DNA of 64,000 nucleotides from Planctomycetota bacterium. Its GTDB lineage: Bacteria > Planctomycetota > JAJSAM01 > JAJVHW01. Below, piece by piece: positions 1 through 9,052 of the stretch. Made by a program: the position numbers and the translations under genes. Position 1 is the first letter of the stretch. Every line of letters starts with the position of its first letter. The notes beneath the pieces were generated by a model, which saw only the letters and a list, made by a program, of their open reading frames with translations, had not been told where the DNA came from and searched no databases. The DNA lies in the NCBI GenBank assembly GCA_024280885.1, contig JAJRPF010000015.1:1-64000 (forward strand), given 5' to 3'.

Positions 1-63
1 CTCCACCTCGCTACGCTCGGCTACGTCGCGACCAACGGTCCTCTTCTCCTTGCTCTCTGACAT
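1..63 (-). CDS. 5' end of an unidentified gene leaving the left edge
   Basis: Reading leftward from the ATG at 63, the frame stays open to the window edge and gives 21 residues, starting MSESKEKRTVGRDVAERSEV. An AGGAGG Shine-Dalgarno sequence lies about six bases before the ATG, which is the main support for a real start. The fragment is highly charged and too short to assign to any family. The ribosome-binding site sits in the 3' arm of a small hairpin (68-83). The gene lies downstream of, and in the same direction as, the two glycosyltransferase genes. Confidence 0.5.
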   Translation of the reverse strand, partial: MSESKEKRTVGRDVAERSEVE

Positions 64-67
64 TCCT

Positions 68-83
68 GCCTCCTCTCGGAGGC
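68..83 (-). promoter_or_regulatory. Hairpin that pairs the Shine-Dalgarno of the left-edge gene
   Basis: On the minus strand this reads GCCTCC-GAGA-GGAGGC, a perfect 6-bp stem closed by a GNRA-type GAGA loop. The 3' arm contains the GGAGG ribosome-binding site of the gene starting at 63. Folding would hide the site, so translational control is possible. The arrangement is seen directly; the regulatory role is inference. Confidence 0.35.
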
Positions 84-133
84 GGCCATAGAGCCCCTGC
101 TACGCCATCGAAACAGGACAGACTTTTCGGTCA

Positions 134-241
134 CTAAACACCGTCGCGGTGCACGTGGACGACGGTTCCGACGTCACCTCGAACGAGATCGAGGTGTTGG
201 AGGTCGCAGGTCAGGACGACGCAGTCGTGTTCGTGAATCAT
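134..241 (-). pseudogene. Truncated DUF4926-like small protein
   Basis: The 35-residue reading from the ATG at 241 contains CVVLTCDL and then LVRGDVGTVVHVHRDGV, which match the core of DUF4926 proteins (hydrophobic D-x-VVLT strand, then RGDxGTVVHVY). Family members normally run on to about 60-70 residues with a YEVEF-type strand. Here a TAG stops the frame right after the RGDVGTVVHV strand. I find no continuation of the domain in the other two frames downstream, so this looks like a truncated relic and not a single frameshift. There is no clear ribosome-binding site. DUF4926 genes often accompany toxin-antitoxin-like accessory genes. The family match is recognised from memory of the motif. 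Confidence 0.45.
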
Positions 242-400
242 GGCCCAACCGGAGGGTACGCGGTCATGAGCCGCGGCGCTACCGAGCCAGTGTCCAGCTG
301 CTGCACCGTGCGGGTCCAAGTGAGCCTCCGACCGAGCATGAGCCAGGATCGAGCCTGCGGCGTTCGAAGGCAGCAACCGGGTCGAAGTGGTGCCCCGTGG

Positions 401-1516
401 CTACCGCGACTTCTGGCGGTGGAGGACGCGGTCGTACATCGCGACCAGGCCGTCGGTCCATGCGGTCTCTTCGAAGTGCGGGGCGCGGGCGTGGGCGGCG
501 GCGGTGAGTCGGGTGTGGAGGGGGGCGTCGGCGAGGAGGCGCGTGATGGCTGCGGCGAGTGCCGGGGCGTCGTTCGGCGGGATGTAGAGCGCTGCGTCGG
601 CGGCGGCGTCGCGGCAGCCGGGGAGGTCGGTGGTGACCGCGGGGATGCCCTCTGCCAGGGCTTCGATGAGGAAGAGCGGGAGGGCCTCGCTGGCGGTCGT
701 GAGGACGGCGACGCGGGTGCCGGCGAGAAGGGCGCGCACAGGGGTCTCGGGCGGCAGGAAGAGGACGTCGGTGTTGGCAGCCTTGGCGGCGGCGCGGGCG
801 GGGGCTGCGAGTTCGCCGTCGCCGACGAGGACGAAGCGGGCTTGCGGCACGTGGGCGGCAGCCCTGACGAAGGTGAGCGGGTCCTTCGGTGGGACGAGGC
901 GCGCGACCATCACGACGAGTGGGCGATCGGCGGGGAGATCCGGGAGTTTCGTGTCGCCGCGGGCGATTGGCGGCGGGACAGGGTTGGGGAGCACGTGGCA
1001 CGCTTCCTCGGTGGCCAGGCCGTGCTCGACAGCGACGTCGCGCTCGGCTGCGCTCACGCAGTGGAGCAGCGTCGTGCGTGGGGCGAGTCGCTGTTCCAGA
1101 GCGAGGTAGCGGCGCCACGGGGCGGAGCCTTCGGCGTGGTAGGTGAAGAAGAAGCCGTGCGGCGAGTAGATGACCGGGACGCCCTTGCGCAGGGGCAGTG
1201 CGAGCCGCGCGAGTGCGCCAGCCTTCGCGGCGTGGGCGTGGACGATGTCGTGGCCGCGCGCCAAGCGTCGGAGCTTGAGACCGGCGCCAGCGTCGCGGAC
1301 GGGGCTGATCTCGCGGCGAAGATCGAGGCGCACGGTGTCCCAGCCGTGTTGCCGTGCGACGTCGATCAGAGCGAGGCCCTCGGTGCCGGAGAGGGCGGCC
1401 GTGCCGCTGATGCCGCGTTCGGGGAGTCGGCGCAGGAGTGCTTCGAGGACGCGGCCAGCGCCGCCGACCGCGGGGCGGGCGCAGATGAGGATGCGCGGTG
1501 GGGTGGGGGCGCTCAC
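401..1516 (-). CDS. GT4-family glycosyltransferase
   Basis: A 371-residue GT-B fold glycosyltransferase that would move a sugar from a nucleotide donor onto a lipid- or polysaccharide-linked acceptor at the cytoplasmic face. The N-terminal Rossmann half holds the HAHAAKAG acceptor-side motif (about 93-100). The C-terminal donor half has VARLVPPKDP (about 204-213) and the EX7E pair Glu277/Glu285 in SEALPLFLIEA. The GTG start at 1516 is chosen because GGAG lies just upstream and the start falls two bases after the stop of the upstream glycosyltransferase; an upstream ATG would overlap that gene by about 70 bp. The two form an operon. The acceptor and sugar cannot be told from sequence. Confidence 0.85.
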   Translation of the reverse strand: MSAPTPPRILICARPAVGGAGRVLEALLRRLPERGISGTAALSGTEGLALIDVARQHGWDTVRLDLRREISPVRDAGAGLKLRRLARGHDIVHAHAAKAGALARLALPLRKGVPVIYSPHGFFFTYHAEGSAPWRRYLALEQRLAPRTTLLHCVSAAERDVAVEHGLATEEACHVLPNPVPPPIARGDTKLPDLPADRPLVVMVARLVPPKDPLTFVRAAAHVPQARFVLVGDGELAAPARAAAKAANTDVLFLPPETPVRALLAGTRVAVLTTASEALPLFLIEALAEGIPAVTTDLPGCRDAAADAALYIPPNDAPALAAAITRLLADAPLHTRLTAAAHARAPHFEETAWTDGLVAMYDRVLHRQKSR

Positions 1517-1518
1517 GG

Positions 1519-2646
1519 CTACTCCGGTGTCCGGTTCGTCGGGCGCCAGCCGAGTACGTCGTTGTAGAGGCGTTCGTGCGCGGCGGCGCAAGTCGCCAGG
1601 TCGTGATGCGCGGTGACGCGCGCTCGAGCGGCGGCTCCGAGGGTCGCTCGCCGCTCCGGATCGGTGACGAGGGTGTCGAGTGCGTGGGCCAACTCGGTGG
1701 GTGAGCAGGGGGGCACGAGGAGCCCCGTCACGCCGCCTTCGACCACGTCGGGAATACCCCCTACGTGCGTTGCGACAGCGGGGATGGCGTGCTGCGCAGC
1801 CTCGATCAGGACAAGACCGAGTCCTTCGTGGACTGAATTGAGAGTGATCAAGTCGGACGCCGCGTACGCGTCGGTGGGGTCTTCCACGAAGCCTGCGAAG
1901 ACGACGCGGAGATCGGTTGCGCGGCGCCTGAGGTCGGCTTCGAGCGGCCCTCGGCCTACCAGGACAAGCCGCGCGGAGGTCTTCATTCGAGAGAGTGCCT
2001 CAAGGAGCGTGGCGTGGTCCTTCTGCGGCGCGAAGCGGCCGACGCAGAGGATGACGGTCTCGTCGGGGCCGATGCCGTGGGTGTTCCGGAATGCGTCACG
2101 GTGGCCGGTTCGGGAAGGGGGCGGCAGTCCGTACGCGATGGTGGCGAGCCGCGGGACGGAGTCGCCCAGCGTCTCGCGGACGAAGCGTGCGACGCCCGGT
2201 GTGATGGCAATGACGGCGTCGGAGCGGGCGGCGACGCGGCGCCCGAGTGCGCGCCACTTGGCGTCTCGCAGGTAGACGTCTTCGTTGTGCTTGGTCGAGA
2301 CGAGGACGCGGGCGTCGCGGCCTGAGCTGGCGAGCGCGGCGCCCAGCGTGTCGGCCTTGAAGAGGTGCGTGTGGAGGACGTCGGGCGCGAGTCGGCGGAC
2401 GAGTCTTCGCGCGCGTCCGTAGGCTCCGACGGCGGCCAGCCCCGCGAGCCGGAGATCGTGGACGCGGACTCCGGCGGCCTCGAACTCGGGTGTCAGTTCG
2501 CCTTCGCCCTTGAGGTATGCGACATCGATCCGGTTCTCTTGCCGGGCCTCCCGTGACGCCGCCTGGGCCGACGCCAGATGGAGCAACGCCTTCTCCGCCC
2601 CGCCTCGGTCGAGGGTGGTGATGAGGTGCAGAATGGAGGGGCTCAC
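1519..2646 (-). CDS. GT4-family glycosyltransferase
   Basis: A 375-residue GT-B glycosyltransferase, first gene of a two-glycosyltransferase operon. The N-terminus carries the glycine-rich GGAEKA loop (15-20) typical of GT4 enzymes, then HTHLFKAD (92-99), GRFAPQKDH (203-211) and the EX7E pair Glu274/Glu282 in EGLGLVLIEA for nucleotide-sugar binding. The GTG at 2646 is preferred over the ATG at 2700, because the latter would overlap the divergent MoxR gene and adds a Pro/Arg-rich leader unlike the family. The promoter must lie in the 44 bp or so shared with the MoxR gene. A role in exopolysaccharide or lipid-linked glycan synthesis is inferred. Confidence 0.85.
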   Translation of the reverse strand: MSPSILHLITTLDRGGAEKALLHLASAQAASREARQENRIDVAYLKGEGELTPEFEAAGVRVHDLRLAGLAAVGAYGRARRLVRRLAPDVLHTHLFKADTLGAALASSGRDARVLVSTKHNEDVYLRDAKWRALGRRVAARSDAVIAITPGVARFVRETLGDSVPRLATIAYGLPPPSRTGHRDAFRNTHGIGPDETVILCVGRFAPQKDHATLLEALSRMKTSARLVLVGRGPLEADLRRRATDLRVVFAGFVEDPTDAYAASDLITLNSVHEGLGLVLIEAAQHAIPAVATHVGGIPDVVEGGVTGLLVPPCSPTELAHALDTLVTDPERRATLGAAARARVTAHHDLATCAAAHERLYNDVLGWRPTNRTPE

Positions 2647-2690
2647 GGGTTCCGGCCTCGTGTGGGCCCGGGGGCGGGTACGATGCGGCC

Positions 2691-3767
<1,077 letters not shown>

Positions 3768-3800
3768 CTCGGACCTGTGAGAGGACGAAGGAGGATGAGC

Positions 3801-4877
3801 ATGTCGTGGAGTCGTCAACTCGCCGGAGTGACCCTTGCCGTCGCTCTCTGCTCAGCGGTCGGTGGGCTCTCGAGCCACGAAGCGGTGCTTGCATCCGAGG
3901 GGCACGCCGGCGCCGCGGATGAGATCCCGCCGGACGTCGACACGAAGGCGCTGAAGAGCGCGCAGGAGCGTTTCAAGCGCTCGTTCGACACCGTCGATAT
4001 CGACTTCCAACTTGAGGCGGTCCGCAAATACGCCGCGGTGCAGCACAAGACGATCGCGAAGCACCTCGTCAAGCTGCTGCGCGACGACGAGCCCAATCTC
4101 CGCGCTGAGATCGCGAAGGGGCTCGGGAAACAGCGCTCGTCGGCGAAGACGGTTGGCAAGAAACTCGTGAAGTTGATCGACGAAACGAAGAAGGACGACG
4201 ACCAGGCGAAGGTCGTGCGTGGGGCCGTCATCGGGATCGATCGACTTGGTTACGTCAAGGCGGACGGCGATCTGAAGAAGCTGATCCATCACGCGGACGA
4301 CGGCGTTGTTGCGGCGGTCTTCCGGACGTACGGCCATTGGCAGAGCGATCTGGCGATCCGCGAGATGCTCGGGTTCTTCAAGAAGTACCCTGATGAGAAG
4401 AGCTTCGCGACGGGATCGGTCACGGTGGACACCGGCTCCGAGGGCAACAAGGACGCGAACGCCGCGAAGTCGAAGTGGAAGGCGAAGTACGGCGGTCAGC
4501 GCGGCTGGCGTCCGCGGCCCGAGTGCACGCGAGCGCTGATCAAGGCACTGAAGGAGATCACCGGCCATGGCTTTCGGCGTCCTGAGGATCTCGAGGACTA
4601 CCTGAGCGACTCGAAGACGTACGTGGATCCCGAGACGATCATGACGCGCATGGAAGAGGCCGAACGCCGCGTGGTGTTCGCGCGCTGGGGTGTCATCCAG
4701 AAGGAAGCGGCGGAGATCGCGAAGAAGGAGATCCCCGGCGACGACGGGGCCACCAAGCGCGCGAAGCTCTACCGCAAGCACCTCTACGAGCTACGCGGCG
4801 AGTTGATGGACAGGCACAAGCTCCGGCTCTCGGAACTCGACGTGATCGTCGAGGGGGGCGACGCGGCGAAGTGGTAG
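3801..4877 (+). CDS. Secreted HEAT-repeat-like protein
   Basis: A 358-residue protein with a Sec-type signal peptide (SWSRQLAGVTLAVALCSAVG, cleavage probably near residue 30). It continues with helical repeats reminiscent of HEAT units: KTIAKHLVKLLRDDEPNLRAEIAKGLGKQ and a following VVRGAVIGIDRLGYVKAD segment. The rest is a Lys/Glu-rich helical region without a recognised domain. The ATG at 3801 is chosen because AAGGAGG lies six bases upstream; ATG 3795 abuts that site. The gene begins 33 bp after the MoxR stop and is probably cotranscribed, which makes it a candidate client or partner of the ATPase. Function is unknown. Confidence 0.8.
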   Translation: MSWSRQLAGVTLAVALCSAVGGLSSHEAVLASEGHAGAADEIPPDVDTKALKSAQERFKRSFDTVDIDFQLEAVRKYAAVQHKTIAKHLVKLLRDDEPNLRAEIAKGLGKQRSSAKTVGKKLVKLIDETKKDDDQAKVVRGAVIGIDRLGYVKADGDLKKLIHHADDGVVAAVFRTYGHWQSDLAIREMLGFFKKYPDEKSFATGSVTVDTGSEGNKDANAAKSKWKAKYGGQRGWRPRPECTRALIKALKEITGHGFRRPEDLEDYLSDSKTYVDPETIMTRMEEAERRVVFARWGVIQKEAAEIAKKEIPGDDGATKRAKLYRKHLYELRGELMDRHKLRLSELDVIVEGGDAAKW

Positions 4878-4894
4878 CGCGTCGGTCCTGAGCC

Positions 4895-4928
4895 CGCGTA
4901 GCAGCCGGGAGCGCGGCTGCGGGACGCG
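4895..4928 (+). terminator. Hairpin after the secreted HEAT gene
   Basis: GCAGCCG (4901-4907) pairs perfectly with CGGCTGC (4914-4920) around GGAGCG. Flanking CGCGT (4895-4899) and ACGCG (4924-4928) can extend the stem across a small bulge. It begins 17 bases after the stop at 4877 and lies in the convergent gap before pyrI. No U-tract follows. Confidence 0.5.
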
Positions 4929-5174
4929 GTTCTTGGCGGAGCCGTCTCTTGGATCGTGCTCGGTCAGGGGCGGTCCACCCGGCTCGAACAAGAGAACTCG
5001 TCGGTCCGCCACAGACCAAGCACGGAGCGCGTTCTCTCGACGTAGACGCTCGGTGCCCGGTGTGCAGCGGACCGAGGACGTCAACGCAGCCGAGTCGGGC
5101 ACGTCCGCGATCACGGGGCACCATCCGCTTCCAACTCCACTCCGCACGCAGACAGAGTGCCGCGGGCGCCCGTT

Positions 5175-5639
5175 TCAGAGCAGGACGATGTCGTCTTCGC
5201 TGATCAGCCGCTCACAGAACGTGCAGCGGACCTGCGTGGGCGACGTGCGCTCGACGTCGAAGCTGGTCGTGAGTCGGTCGTGGTTCGTGATGCAGTTGGG
5301 GTTCGGGCAGCGGAGGACGCCTTCGAGCACCTCGGGCAGTTTCACCCGGACCTTCTTCACGATCTCGTACTCGCGGATGTAGCAGACCGTTGCACTCGGG
5401 CCGAGGACGGCGAGGTTGTCAATCTGCTCGTCGCTGAGTTCGATGTTCTCGAGCTTGAGAATGTCCTTCCGGCCAGCCTTCGCGCTTGCCAGGTTGACGC
5501 CGATGAGCGCGGCGCTGTGCTTCGGGACGCCGATCATCTCGAGCGCCTTGAGTGCCATTCCGGGGCTCAGGTGATCGATCACCGTGCCGTGCCGGAGTTT
5601 TGCGACCTGCTTCTTGTGCCTGCTTACGTCGTCGCTCAT
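5175..5639 (-). CDS. pyrI: Aspartate carbamoyltransferase regulatory chain
   Basis: A 154-residue regulatory subunit of aspartate transcarbamoylase, the usual length. It would bind CTP/ATP in the N-terminal domain and contact the catalytic chain through its zinc domain. All four zinc cysteines are present with the classical spacing: Cys111-x4-Cys116 and Cys139-x2-Cys142. The start overlaps the pyrB stop by four bases (ATGA), so the two chains are translationally coupled. PyrI implies a holoenzyme with allosteric control of pyrimidine synthesis by end products in the cytoplasm. Confidence 0.95.
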   Translation of the reverse strand: MSDDVSRHKKQVAKLRHGTVIDHLSPGMALKALEMIGVPKHSAALIGVNLASAKAGRKDILKLENIELSDEQIDNLAVLGPSATVCYIREYEIVKKVRVKLPEVLEGVLRCPNPNCITNHDRLTTSFDVERTSPTQVRCTFCERLISEDDIVLL

Positions 5640-6589
5640 CGGACGGCTCCCATCAAGAGCGCGAGCAACGCCTTGCGGACCGTCACGCCGTTCTTGGCCT
5701 GATCGAAGTACGCGGCGCGCGGGGACGCATCGACGTCCGGATGGATCTCGTTCACTCGCGGCAGGGGATGCATCACGATCAACTCGTTCTTGCCCGTGTC
5801 CACTGCGGCGCGGTTGATCTGGTAGACGTTCTTCACGCGCTCGTAGTTGAGCGGGTCCGCGAAGCGCTCGCGCTGGATGCGCGTGACATAGAGGACATCG
5901 AGCGTCGGGATCGCGTTCGGAAGGTCCGCCGTCTCTTCGTACGAGGCGTTCAGCACGTCGAGTTCCGCGATGTGTCGCTTTGGGAGCCGCAAGGAGGTCG
6001 GGGCGATCAGCACGAGGTCGTTGCCGAGCATTGCCGTTGCCTGGACCAAACTGTGGGCGGCACGGCCGTACTTCAGGTCGCCGACAAAGCCGATGCGGAG
6101 CTGCGTCGTGCGACCGAGCCGGCGCTTGATCGTGTAGAGGTCGAGGAGCGTTTGCGTCGGGTGCTGGTTCGAGCCGTCGCCGCCGTTGATCACCGGCAGG
6201 GAGGTGGCGTTGGCGGCCGCTCGCGCCGAGCCCTCGCGGGGGTGGCGGATGACGAAGAGATCACAGTAGTTCTCGACGATGCGGATCGTGTCCTGCAGCG
6301 TCTCGCCTTTCGCGGCCGACGAGATGCCAGCATTGGCGAAGCCGATCACGCCGCCGCCGAGGCGTGCCATCGCACTCTCGAACGAGAGGCGCGTGCGGGT
6401 CGACGGCTCGAAGAAGAGCGCGGCGAGCACCTTCCCACGCAACAGCCCGGCTTGGTCACCTTCGAATCGCTCGATGATGCTGAGCAGGGTGCGCAGTTCC
6501 TGCGGCCGAAACTGCCGCACCGAGATGATGTCGTTGCCCCGCATCTGCTCGGCCAATTCGCGCTCGATCGGGGTCCACGGCTCGCTCAT
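5636..6589 (-). CDS. pyrB: Aspartate carbamoyltransferase catalytic chain
   Basis: A 317-residue catalytic subunit that condenses carbamoyl phosphate and L-aspartate to N-carbamoyl-L-aspartate, the committed step of UMP synthesis. Diagnostic motifs are STRTR (63-67, carbamoyl-phosphate binding), Lys94 in the mobile loop, HPTQ (143-146) and HPLPR (274-278). The ATG at 6589 is chosen because GGAGG stands five bases upstream and the protein then begins where family members do; a longer upstream reading has no family support. pyrI follows with a 4-bp overlap. No PyrR-type leader or attenuator is evident upstream. Confidence 0.97.
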   Translation of the reverse strand: MSEPWTPIERELAEQMRGNDIISVRQFRPQELRTLLSIIERFEGDQAGLLRGKVLAALFFEPSTRTRLSFESAMARLGGGVIGFANAGISSAAKGETLQDTIRIVENYCDLFVIRHPREGSARAAANATSLPVINGGDGSNQHPTQTLLDLYTIKRRLGRTTQLRIGFVGDLKYGRAAHSLVQATAMLGNDLVLIAPTSLRLPKRHIAELDVLNASYEETADLPNAIPTLDVLYVTRIQRERFADPLNYERVKNVYQINRAAVDTGKNELIVMHPLPRVNEIHPDVDASPRAAYFDQAKNGVTVRKALLALLMGAVR

Positions 6590-6665
6590 GCATGCCTCCG
6601 ATTGCGGATACTGCCCGCTGGGGCGCAGGAAGTCGAGAGGTGCGCGTGGTAGTCTGGGATTAGAA

Positions 6666-7094
6666 ATGGACGATCCTCGAGGGCAGAGCAGCCACGCCTT
6701 GGCGCACACGTGCCGGGATCTTTGGGGGCGCGCCGCCGACCGCCTGGATCAGGCTCTTTCGGATCAGGCGGGACTGCCCGCCGGCGCCGCTCCTACGCTC
6801 GGGAGCGAGGTCGCGTATCGGGCGCTCTGTGCGGCGCACTCCGATCTCTGCGCTGCTCTCGGCGTCAACTGCTCTCCGGCACCGCCGTGGTGCGGGGGCG
6901 GGGGTGAACCCGATGATCTGCGCTCGTCCGCGCTCGCACTTTGTGGTGGGCTGGCCTCGGACCGAGCCGATCCACGCGGGCAGCACGACCCCGTTGGCGG
7001 CGGGTGGCTCAGCACCGGAAGTGGCGACGCCGAGACGGTGGTCCGTGCCCGACGATTGCTGATGGTGCTCGAGCGAGTCTTCAGCGCGCCCTGA
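6666..7094 (+). CDS. Possible small protein of unknown function
   Basis: A 142-residue reading that starts 76 bp from the divergent pyrB start and ends 8 bp before the convergent kinase gene, so it fills an otherwise empty 500-bp gap. It opens MDDPRGQSSHALAHTCRDLW, has a plausible amphipathic helix (AADRLDQALSDQ), a Cys/Gly-rich middle (about 60-80) and a helical end (VVRARRLLMVLERVF). No domain is recognised and the ribosome-binding site is weak. The neat fit between neighbours is the main support. It could also be a chance frame in GC-rich DNA. Confidence 0.4.
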   Translation: MDDPRGQSSHALAHTCRDLWGRAADRLDQALSDQAGLPAGAAPTLGSEVAYRALCAAHSDLCAALGVNCSPAPPWCGGGGEPDDLRSSALALCGGLASDRADPRGQHDPVGGGWLSTGSGDAETVVRARRLLMVLERVFSAP

Positions 7095-7102
7095 GCGTCA
7101 CG

Positions 7103-8761
7103 TCACGTTGCGAGGACTTCGTTCTTCGCGGCGTTCTTGTTCGCCTCGTCGGCCGGGCTCTGCTGATGGAATGGCAACTGGATGGTGAAACGCGCGCCGG
7201 CACCCGGCGCCGAGTCGAGGAGGACACGTCCGTCGTGCTCCTCGACGATCTTCTTCGTAATCGCCAGACCGAAGCCTGTACCGCGTGCACCCTTCGTCGA
7301 GAAGAGCAGGTCGAAGATCCGCTCGTGCTGCGTCTCGTCGATGCCGTCGCCGTTGTCCTGGACCACGATCTCCACCAGCTTCCCGTCGTCGGTCAGGTGC
7401 GACGAGACACCGACGATGCCGGTCTTGTCGGGTGCGGCGTCGATCGCATTCGAGAGCAGGTTCATCACGCAGCGCTCGATCTGAGACGAGTCGAAGTAGA
7501 ACATCCCGATTGTCGGATCGGTCAGTTCGGTGACCTGCACCCCGCCTTCGCGGCCCTTCTCGCGAGCCATCGCGACAGCGCTCAGGACGATCAAGTTGAT
7601 GTCGGCACGCTGCCACTCCGGGTCGCGTTGCTTGCTGTAATTCACCATGTCCACGACCAGGTTTCCGATGGAGTCCTGACCGTGGCGGACCACTTCCCAC
7701 GCGAGGTCGAGGTCCGTGTCCTGCTTGTCGCGCAGCAACTCATCCATCATGTAGACGCCGCCGCGTAGAGCGGTCAGCATGTTGCGGATGTCGTGGCCGA
7801 GACCGGCCATGACCTGCCCGATGGCAGCCATCCGCGCCTGCTGCAGATTGTGTTTGAAGAGTTGGATGTTCTCGAGAGCTGTGCCCGCGACGATGCCGAC
7901 GGTCGTCAGCATGTGGAGGTCGTCCTTGCCGAAGACACCGATCGAAAGCACCGTGTCGACGTAGATGGCGCCGAGCGTCGTCCGCTTGCCGCGGATCGGG
8001 ACGCACATCGCCGAGCGGATGTTCTGCGCGACGATGCTGGCGCCGGACGCCAGCCGCGCGTCCGAGCCGGCGTCGGCGGTCAGGATCGAAAGTCCTCCGT
8101 CGAGCACCTTGCGCAGGATGGTCTGCGAAACCTGGATCTCCTGGTCGCGGGCGTCCTCGGGCGTGCGCGTGACGCGAGCGACGGGTTCGCCGCGGTCATC
8201 ATTCATGATCAGTGCCGCGCGGTCTGCCGGCAGCGTCGTGAAGATCAAGTCCATGAGCTTCGTCAGGAAGACGTCTTCGTCCATCTCCGCCGAGACGAGA
8301 GCGCCGATCTCGTGCAGGACTGCGAGACCGCGCTGCGCCTTCGACGTCGGACGGCTGCGTCCATCGCGACCGAGTCCGAGCCCGTGCACGGTGTCGATCT
8401 TCGCGCGAATTTGCGGGCGCAGGTAGCCGCCGCTGGTCGAGAAGCGCACGCTGCCGCTCTTCGGGGACGCGAGGATCTCCAGCGTCGTGCTGCCGAGTGC
8501 GATCTCCACACCGGGCTGTACGCGGAGCGGCGTCGTTGCAGGGTGCCCATCCACGAACGTGCCGTTCTTCGAGCCGAGATCGACCACCGTGATGCCGCCT
8601 CGTTCGACCGAGATGCGCGCATGGTTGGAGCTGATCTTCGGGTCGTCGAGCACGAGCCGATTCGCTGGCGCACGCCCGATGGAGATCGCGCGTGCGCCGT
8701 CCAGCGGGATACGAGTTCCCGCGGACGCTCCACGTGTGACGACGAGTTCTAGTTGCGACAT
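7103..8761 (-). CDS. FHA-GAF sensor histidine kinase
   Basis: A 552-residue cytoplasmic histidine kinase with no membrane segment. It starts with a forkhead-associated domain (SIGR at 27-30, SSNHARI 44-50, GSKNGTFV 63-70) that would bind phosphothreonine. A GAF domain follows (about 145-300), then the dimerisation helix with the phospho-acceptor in GLGHDIRN (His323). The ATPase domain has the N-box NLLSNAIDA (434-442), DNGDGI (469-474) and GTGFGLA (494-500). The ATG at 8761 fits the FHA start. No response regulator is encoded nearby, so the partner lies elsewhere. An FHA input suggests cross-talk with Ser/Thr kinases. Confidence 0.92.
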   Translation of the reverse strand: MSQLELVVTRGASAGTRIPLDGARAISIGRAPANRLVLDDPKISSNHARISVERGGITVVDLGSKNGTFVDGHPATTPLRVQPGVEIALGSTTLEILASPKSGSVRFSTSGGYLRPQIRAKIDTVHGLGLGRDGRSRPTSKAQRGLAVLHEIGALVSAEMDEDVFLTKLMDLIFTTLPADRAALIMNDDRGEPVARVTRTPEDARDQEIQVSQTILRKVLDGGLSILTADAGSDARLASGASIVAQNIRSAMCVPIRGKRTTLGAIYVDTVLSIGVFGKDDLHMLTTVGIVAGTALENIQLFKHNLQQARMAAIGQVMAGLGHDIRNMLTALRGGVYMMDELLRDKQDTDLDLAWEVVRHGQDSIGNLVVDMVNYSKQRDPEWQRADINLIVLSAVAMAREKGREGGVQVTELTDPTIGMFYFDSSQIERCVMNLLSNAIDAAPDKTGIVGVSSHLTDDGKLVEIVVQDNGDGIDETQHERIFDLLFSTKGARGTGFGLAITKKIVEEHDGRVLLDSAPGAGARFTIQLPFHQQSPADEANKNAAKNEVLAT

Positions 8762-8826
8762 GCGAGTGCTGGGCGATCCATTCAATCGAGAGGAGCCGGC
8801 AGCGCCGGTTGACCTCGAACAGATCC

Positions 8827-8949
8827 CTATCGGCAGATCGCGAGCCTCAGCTTTCGCGCCGCAGCCTCCCGGTCGTACTCCGCGATGTCACGCCGTAGAT
8901 CTGGCGGCGTAGAGACGGGCCGTTCTGCGCAGAGCCGGCATGCGGGCAC
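8827..8949 (-). CDS. Possible 40-residue Cys-containing peptide
   Basis: In the 291-bp gap between the kinase start and the ParA-like gene end, a GTG-started frame reads MPACRLCAERPVSTPPDLRR and continues as a charged helix, ending LRLAICR. The CxxC pair and helix look protein-like, but the ribosome-binding site is poor and the frame is open far upstream, so a chance reading is quite possible. Nothing else is seen in this gap. Confidence 0.2.
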   Translation of the reverse strand: MPACRLCAERPVSTPPDLRRDIAEYDREAAARKLRLAICR

Positions 8950-9052
8950 GTTGCAACGCCCGCGAGCGGAGAGCGCGTGGTCGATCCCGGCGCGATCGGA
9001 TGCGTCGTCGGGCTGAATGCGTCGTCGGGTCGCCCGTCGCCCGTGTCTGCGA

